Part shown: positions 60,283 through 64,000 of the stretch, one piece after another
Position numbering within the stretch: the stretch's first letter is position 1
Layout: every line of letters starts with the position of its first letter
Origin: Microbacterium aurugineum
GTDB lineage: Bacteria; Actinomycetota; Actinomycetes; Actinomycetales; Microbacteriaceae
DNA: 64,000 nucleotides
Reading direction: 5' to 3'
Assembly (NCBI RefSeq): GCF_023101205.1
Contig: NZ_CP078078.1
Span: 372,001 to 436,000, forward strand
The notes under the pieces: model-generated
Told to the model about the DNA's origin: nothing
Database searches by the model: none
What the model saw: the letters and a program-made list of their open reading frames with translations, nothing else
Translations under genes and position numbers: made by a program

Positions 60283-61676
60283 CCATCGACGCGTTCGTCG
60301 GAGCGGCGTACATCGTCGCCGCCCTGCTGTTCATCCTGAGTCTCGCCAGCCTCAGCCGCCACGAGTCGGCACGCGCGGGGGTGGTGTACGGCATCGCCGG
60401 CATGACCATCGCGCTCGTCGCGACCGTCGCCCTCACCGTCGCCGACGCCTGGAGCACCGGTGCGTTCCTCGGTCTCGGCCTGCTGGTGGCCGCCGTGCTG
60501 GTCGGTGCAGCCATCGGGCTCTGGCGGGCCAGGGTCGTCGAGATGACGGGGATGCCCGAGCTCATCGCGCTCTTGCACAGCTTCGTCGGTCTGGCAGCCG
60601 TGCTCGTCGGCTGGAACGGTTACCTCGCGCACCCGGAGCTCGCCCCCGAGCTCGTCGGCATCCACAACGCCGAGGTCTTCATCGGGATCTTCATCGGCGG
60701 CGTCACCTTCACCGGATCGATCGTCGCCTACCTCAAGCTGTCGGCCAGGATGTCGTCCGCGCCGCTCATGCTCCCCGGCAAGAACGGCCTGAACGTCGGC
60801 GCGCTCGTCGCCTTCGTCGCGCTCACCGTGTGGTTCGTGAACGACCAGCAGCTCTGGCTCCTGATCGCGGTCACCGTGCTCGCGTTCGCCCTCGGCTGGC
60901 ATCTGGTCGCTTCGATCGGCGGTGGCGACATGCCGGTCGTCGTCTCGATGCTCAACAGCTACTCGGGTTGGGCGGCCGCCGCGGCGGGTTTCCTCCTCAA
61001 CAACGACCTGCTGATCGTCACGGGTGCGCTGGTCGGCTCGTCGGGTGCCTACCTGTCGTACGTGATGTGCAAGGCCATGAACCGCTCGTTCCTCTCCGTC
61101 ATCGCGGGCGGTTTCGGGATCGCCGCGCCGTTCGCGGACGACACCGAGTACGGTGAGCACCGCGAGATCACCGCCGAGGGGGCGGCCGAGATGCTCGTCG
61201 CCGCAGGCAGCGTCGTGATCACGCCCGGCTACGGCATGGCCGTCGCTCAGGCGCAGTACCCGGTGGCCGATCTGGTCCACAGGCTCCGCGAACGCGGGGT
61301 GGACGTGCGGTTCGGCATCCACCCGGTGGCCGGGCGTCTTCCCGGTCACATGAACGTGCTGCTGGCCGAGGCCAAGGTCCCGTACGACATCGTTCTCAGC
61401 ATGGACGAGATCAACGACGACCTCGCGTCGACCTCGGTGGTGCTGGTGATCGGGGCGAACGACACCGTGAACCCGGCTGCGGCCGAGGACCCGGGCAGCC
61501 CCATCGCCGGGATGCCGGTGCTCAAGGTGTGGGAGGCCGAGAACGTCATCGTGTTCAAGCGCTCGATGGCCGCCGGCTACGCGGGGGTGCAGAATCCACT
61601 GTTCTTCCGCGACAACGCCTCGATGCTGTTCGGTGATGCCAAGCAGCGGGTGGAGGACATCATCGCGGCGCTGTGA
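60279..61676 (+). CDS. pntB: NAD(P) transhydrogenase beta subunit PntB
   Basis: A 465-residue PntB. About nine membrane helices (domain II, residues 1-270) are followed by the NADP(H)-binding domain III with [40 protein letters not shown] and [26 protein letters not shown], all characteristic. It completes the proton-translocating transhydrogenase with PntA. The gene is followed by a family A repeat. Confidence 0.96.
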   Translation: MTIDAFVGAAYIVAALLFILSLASLSRHESARAGVVYGIAGMTIALVATVALTVADAWSTGAFLGLGLLVAAVLVGAAIGLWRARVVEMTGMPELIALLHSFVGLAAVLVGWNGYLAHPELAPELVGIHNAEVFIGIFIGGVTFTGSIVAYLKLSARMSSAPLMLPGKNGLNVGALVAFVALTVWFVNDQQLWLLIAVTVLAFALGWHLVASIGGGDMPVVVSMLNSYSGWAAAAAGFLLNNDLLIVTGALVGSSGAYLSYVMCKAMNRSFLSVIAGGFGIAAPFADDTEYGEHREITAEGAAEMLVAAGSVVITPGYGMAVAQAQYPVADLVHRLRERGVDVRFGIHPVAGRLPGHMNVLLAEAKVPYDIVLSMDEINDDLASTSVVLVIGANDTVNPAAAEDPGSPIAGMPVLKVWEAENVIVFKRSMAAGYAGVQNPLFFRDNASMLFGDAKQRVEDIIAAL

Positions 61677-61685
61677 CCTCGGCTC

Positions 61686-61741
61686 CGAATCGCGCGATCG
61701 ACGCCATCCGAGAGGGAAAAAGCGACCGATTGCGCGATTCG
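61686..61741. repeat. Family A intergenic palindromic element, copy 3
   Basis: 15-bp arms CGAATCGCGCGATCG (61686-61700) and the complement with one mismatch (61727-61741). The interior ends AAAAAGCGAC before the CG of the right arm, giving the AAGCGACCG core also seen in copy 1. It lies between the co-directional pntB and putA-type genes. Confidence 0.82.
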
Positions 61742-61781
61742 AACGGCCGAGGGATCCTGCTCCCGACCTAGGCTGAAATCC

Positions 61782-64000
61782 ATGGCCGACACCCCGCCGG
61801 ATGCCGTGGCATCCGCACCCCTCGCAGACCGCGCCGTCGAGCTCGCTCGGCGGTGGGCGATCGAGGCCGCGGCCGTCGAACCCGACCCCGCGGCCGCCCG
61901 GCTCGCGGGGGTGTTGCAGGACGCGAACGGCCTCCCGTTCACGCTCGGCTTCGTCGACGGCGTGATGCGCCCCGAAAGCCTGACCGCTGCCGCCTCGCAG
62001 TTGCGCCGGATCGCTCCGATCGTGCCCGAGTTCCTCCCGTGGTACCTGCGTTCCGTGGTGCGCCTCGGCGGAGGAGTGGCCCCCCTCCTCCCCGCACCCG
62101 TCGTGCCGATCGCCCGCAGGGTGCTGCGCGACATGGTCGGGCACCTCGTCGTCGACGCCCGCCCCGCGAAGCTCGGCGCCGCCATCGAGCGGATCGCCGC
62201 GGACGGTTCCCGGCTCAACCTCAACCTGCTCGGCGAGGCGGTTCTGGGCGAAGCGGAGGCGCGGCGTCGCCTCGACGGCATCCACGAGCTCATCCAGCGA
62301 CCGGACGTCGACTATGTCTCGGTCAAGGTGTCCGCCATCGTCAGTCACCTGTCGATGTGGGCGTTCGACGAGGTCGTCGACGAGGTCGTCGAACGGCTTC
62401 TGCCGCTGTACCTCACGGCCGCGGGGGACGGCACGTTCATCAACCTCGACATGGAGGAGTACCGCGACCTCGATCTGACCATCGCGGTGTTCACGCGCCT
62501 CCTGGAAGATCCGCGTCTGGCCGGACTCGAAGCCGGGATCGTGTTGCAGGCCTACCTCCCCGATGCGCTGCCCGCCCTGCAGGAGCTCACCGCCTGGGCG
62601 CAGGATCGCGTCGCGCACGGCGGGGCCCGCATCAAGGTGCGGCTCGTCAAGGGTGCGAACCTCGCGATGGAGCGGGTCGAGGCGCGGATGCACGGATGGG
62701 AACCCGCGACCTACGACACGAAGCTCGACACCGATGCGAACCACCTGCGCTGTCTGGACTGGGCACTGCGACCCGAGCACACGGCGGCGGTGAAGATCGG
62801 TGTCGCCGGACACAACCTCTTCGGCATCGCCTACGCCTGGCTCCTCGCCGGTGAGCGCGGTGTCCGGGAGGCCGTCGAGTTCGAGATGCTCCTCGGGATG
62901 GCGCAGGGGCAGGTGCAGGCCGTTTCCCGCGAAGTCGGTCCGGTGCTGCTCTACGTGCCCGTGGTGGAGCCCGCCGAGTTCGACGTCGCGATCAGCTACC
63001 TGGTGCGGAGGCTGGAGGAGAACGCCTCTGCGGAGAACTTCCTCTCCGCGGCGCTCCGGCTCGGCGAGGACGAGTCGCTGTTCGTGCGCGAGCAGGACCG
63101 GTTCCTCGATGCACTCGATCGCGCCGCCGATCCGACTCTCCGCACCGGACCGCGTCGCACCCAGGACCGGCACGCCCCCGTGCACGAGTCCGTGCGGCCC
63201 GTCCCGTCGGCTCCCGCCCCGGAGACCGACCTCACCAAGGCGGTGCTCGGCATCTCCCGCGGATCCGACGACGGCGGACGGGAGGCCTTCCTCGAGACGG
63301 CCGTGTACTCCGCCCGCGAGCTGGAGCACGACGCGGGCGGTGCTCCGGGGTTCGTCAACACGGCCGACACCGACCCCGCCCTCCCCGCGAACCGCGACTG
63401 GGCGCGCGAGGTGCGCGAGCGCATCCCCGGGTCCGATCTCGGCACCGCGACGGTCGCTGCCGGGCGGGTCGACGATGCCGCGGCGTTGGACCGGATCGTG
63501 CAGGGCGTCCGCCGCGCCGCTCCCGCCTGGGGCGGACGACCCGCTGCGGAGCGGGCCGAGGTGCTGCTCCGCGCGGCGGCGGCGCTCGAAGGGCGGCGGG
63601 CGGATCTCATCGAGGTCGCTGCCTCGGAGACCGGAAAGGTCTTCGCGGAGGCCGACGTGGAGGTGAGCGAGGCGGTCGACTTCGCCCGCTACTACGCCGC
63701 GAAGGCACGCGAGCTCGACGCGATCGCCGGGGCCGTCTTCGTGCCGTCATCCGTGACCGTGGTCACCCCGCCGTGGAACTTCCCCCTCGCGATCCCGGCG
63801 GGCGGGGTGCTCGCCGCGCTCGCGGCCGGTTCCGGCGTGGTCTTCAAGCCCGCCCCGCAGGCACGTCGTTGCGCCGCCGTCATCGCGGAGACGCTGTGGC
63901 AGGCCGGCATCCCTCGTGATCTGCTCGCGCTGGTCGACGTCGAAGAGGGCGATCTGGGTCGCGACCTCATCACGCACGAGGCGGTCGATCGCGTGATCCT
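61782..64000 (+). CDS. putA: Bifunctional proline dehydrogenase / delta-1-pyrroline-5-carboxylate dehydrogenase (C-terminus beyond window)
   Basis: An open frame of at least 739 codons to the window edge. The N-terminal half is the FAD-dependent proline dehydrogenase barrel (LNLNLLGEAVLGEAEA, DYVSVKVSAIVSHLS, FINLDMEEYRDLDLT, IKVRLVKGANLAMERV, and YVPVVEPAEFDVAISYLVRRLEENA near the end). From about residue 520 the aldehyde dehydrogenase domain begins (SETGKVFAEADVEVSEAVDFARYYA, TPPWNFPLAIPAGGVLAALAAG). The catalytic Cys lies beyond the edge. It converts proline to glutamate in two steps. TAGGCT (61769-61774) lies 7 nt before the ATG, so it is probably leaderless. There is no DNA-binding domain as in E. 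coli PutA. Confidence 0.93.
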   Translation, partial: MADTPPDAVASAPLADRAVELARRWAIEAAAVEPDPAAARLAGVLQDANGLPFTLGFVDGVMRPESLTAAASQLRRIAPIVPEFLPWYLRSVVRLGGGVAPLLPAPVVPIARRVLRDMVGHLVVDARPAKLGAAIERIAADGSRLNLNLLGEAVLGEAEARRRLDGIHELIQRPDVDYVSVKVSAIVSHLSMWAFDEVVDEVVERLLPLYLTAAGDGTFINLDMEEYRDLDLTIAVFTRLLEDPRLAGLEAGIVLQAYLPDALPALQELTAWAQDRVAHGGARIKVRLVKGANLAMERVEARMHGWEPATYDTKLDTDANHLRCLDWALRPEHTAAVKIGVAGHNLFGIAYAWLLAGERGVREAVEFEMLLGMAQGQVQAVSREVGPVLLYVPVVEPAEFDVAISYLVRRLEENASAENFLSAALRLGEDESLFVREQDRFLDALDRAADPTLRTGPRRTQDRHAPVHESVRPVPSAPAPETDLTKAVLGISRGSDDGGREAFLETAVYSARELEHDAGGAPGFVNTADTDPALPANRDWAREVRERIPGSDLGTATVAAGRVDDAAALDRIVQGVRRAAPAWGGRPAAERAEVLLRAAAALEGRRADLIEVAASETGKVFAEADVEVSEAVDFARYYAAKARELDAIAGAVFVPSSVTVVTPPWNFPLAIPAGGVLAALAAGSGVVFKPAPQARRCAAVIAETLWQAGIPRDLLALVDVEEGDLGRDLITHEAVDRVI

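Noticed and set aside
59703..63329. A 1208-codon minus-strand open frame antisense to pntAB and putA
   Set aside because: It is a high-GC shadow of the plus-strand genes: Arg/His/Asp/Gly-rich, with no recognisable domain, and it crosses several well-supported genes.
1..64000. CRISPR arrays, tRNA or rRNA genes, insertion sequences, prophage genes
   Set aside because: I saw no regularly spaced direct repeats of CRISPR size, no tRNA-like cloverleaf with CCA end, and no transposase, integrase or phage-like product in any frame.

Overview
The window is one high-GC, gene-dense stretch of an actinobacterial chromosome. The gene content, the many leaderless genes and the short operons with 1-4 nt overlaps fit Microbacteriaceae, most likely Microbacterium or a close relative. 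That is my inference from content; there is no rRNA or other marker. I see no tRNA, rRNA, CRISPR, phage or transposase gene. Most of the window is catabolic: sugar import and breakdown, each unit with its own repressor and a readable operator, then branched-chain and propionate metabolism and electron transfer.

Layout. 0-6 kb: the start of a flavodoxin-fold NAD(P)H oxidoreductase facing a TetR gene over a shared palindrome, a DUF4407 membrane protein, a MocR-type regulator, a small membrane protein and an aldo/keto reductase. 6-12 kb: a sugar ABC importer behind a class V aminotransferase, facing an FCD-type GntR regulator. 12-14 kb: ACT-domain, DUF1992 and Cds1-like PLP genes. 14-17 kb: a HutC-type GntR regulator, rbsD and rbsK, facing a transaldolase-family gene. 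17-23 kb: a complete non-phosphorylating L-fucose pathway with an FCD-type regulator. 23-29 kb: a LacI regulator, a ketose 3-epimerase and an RbsABC-like importer. 29-34 kb: a five-gene operon (cupin isomerase, FGGY kinase, 2-hydroxyacid dehydrogenase, AroE-like dehydrogenase, phosphotriesterase-like hydrolase) of unassigned pathway. 34-39 kb: an EamA transporter and gntR-prpD-prpB-prpC (methylcitrate cycle). 39-46 kb: a LacI regulator, an ABC importer and a GH51 arabinofuranosidase. 46-51 kb: valine degradation (mmsA, acyl-CoA dehydrogenase, mmsB, enoyl-CoA hydratase). 51-58 kb: a MarR operon, then etfB-etfA, a cytochrome b-like protein with three repeats of an RGLPR..GG.PWPP motif, and a thiolase. 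58-64 kb: pntA-pntB and a bifunctional proline catabolic gene (putA type) cut by the window end.

How the parts fit. A 16-bp palindrome, ACCTGTWAYGACAGGT, lies in the rbsK/transaldolase divergent region, twice before the five-gene operon, and in a 14/16 form before the RbsABC-like importer. It therefore appears to join three separated loci into one regulon of the HutC-type GntR protein at 13.9-14.7 kb. A second motif, ATCSGATGTYT, lies at the fucose gene promoters and before the same importer, so the importer may answer to both regulators. Valine breakdown feeds propionyl-CoA into the methylcitrate cycle, and the acyl-CoA dehydrogenase needs the EtfAB and membrane electron-transfer genes. A TGTATACA site occurs before both the prp operon and etfBA.

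Intergenic regions hold several families of short elements with terminal inverted repeats. Two copies are exactly 88 bp, two are exactly 56 bp in opposite orientation, and three are 55-56 bp with a shared core. They occur in convergent, co-directional and divergent gaps, so they are not simply terminators. These repeats, the distributed GntR regulon and the repeat-bearing cytochrome b next to etfBA are the observations I consider least explained.
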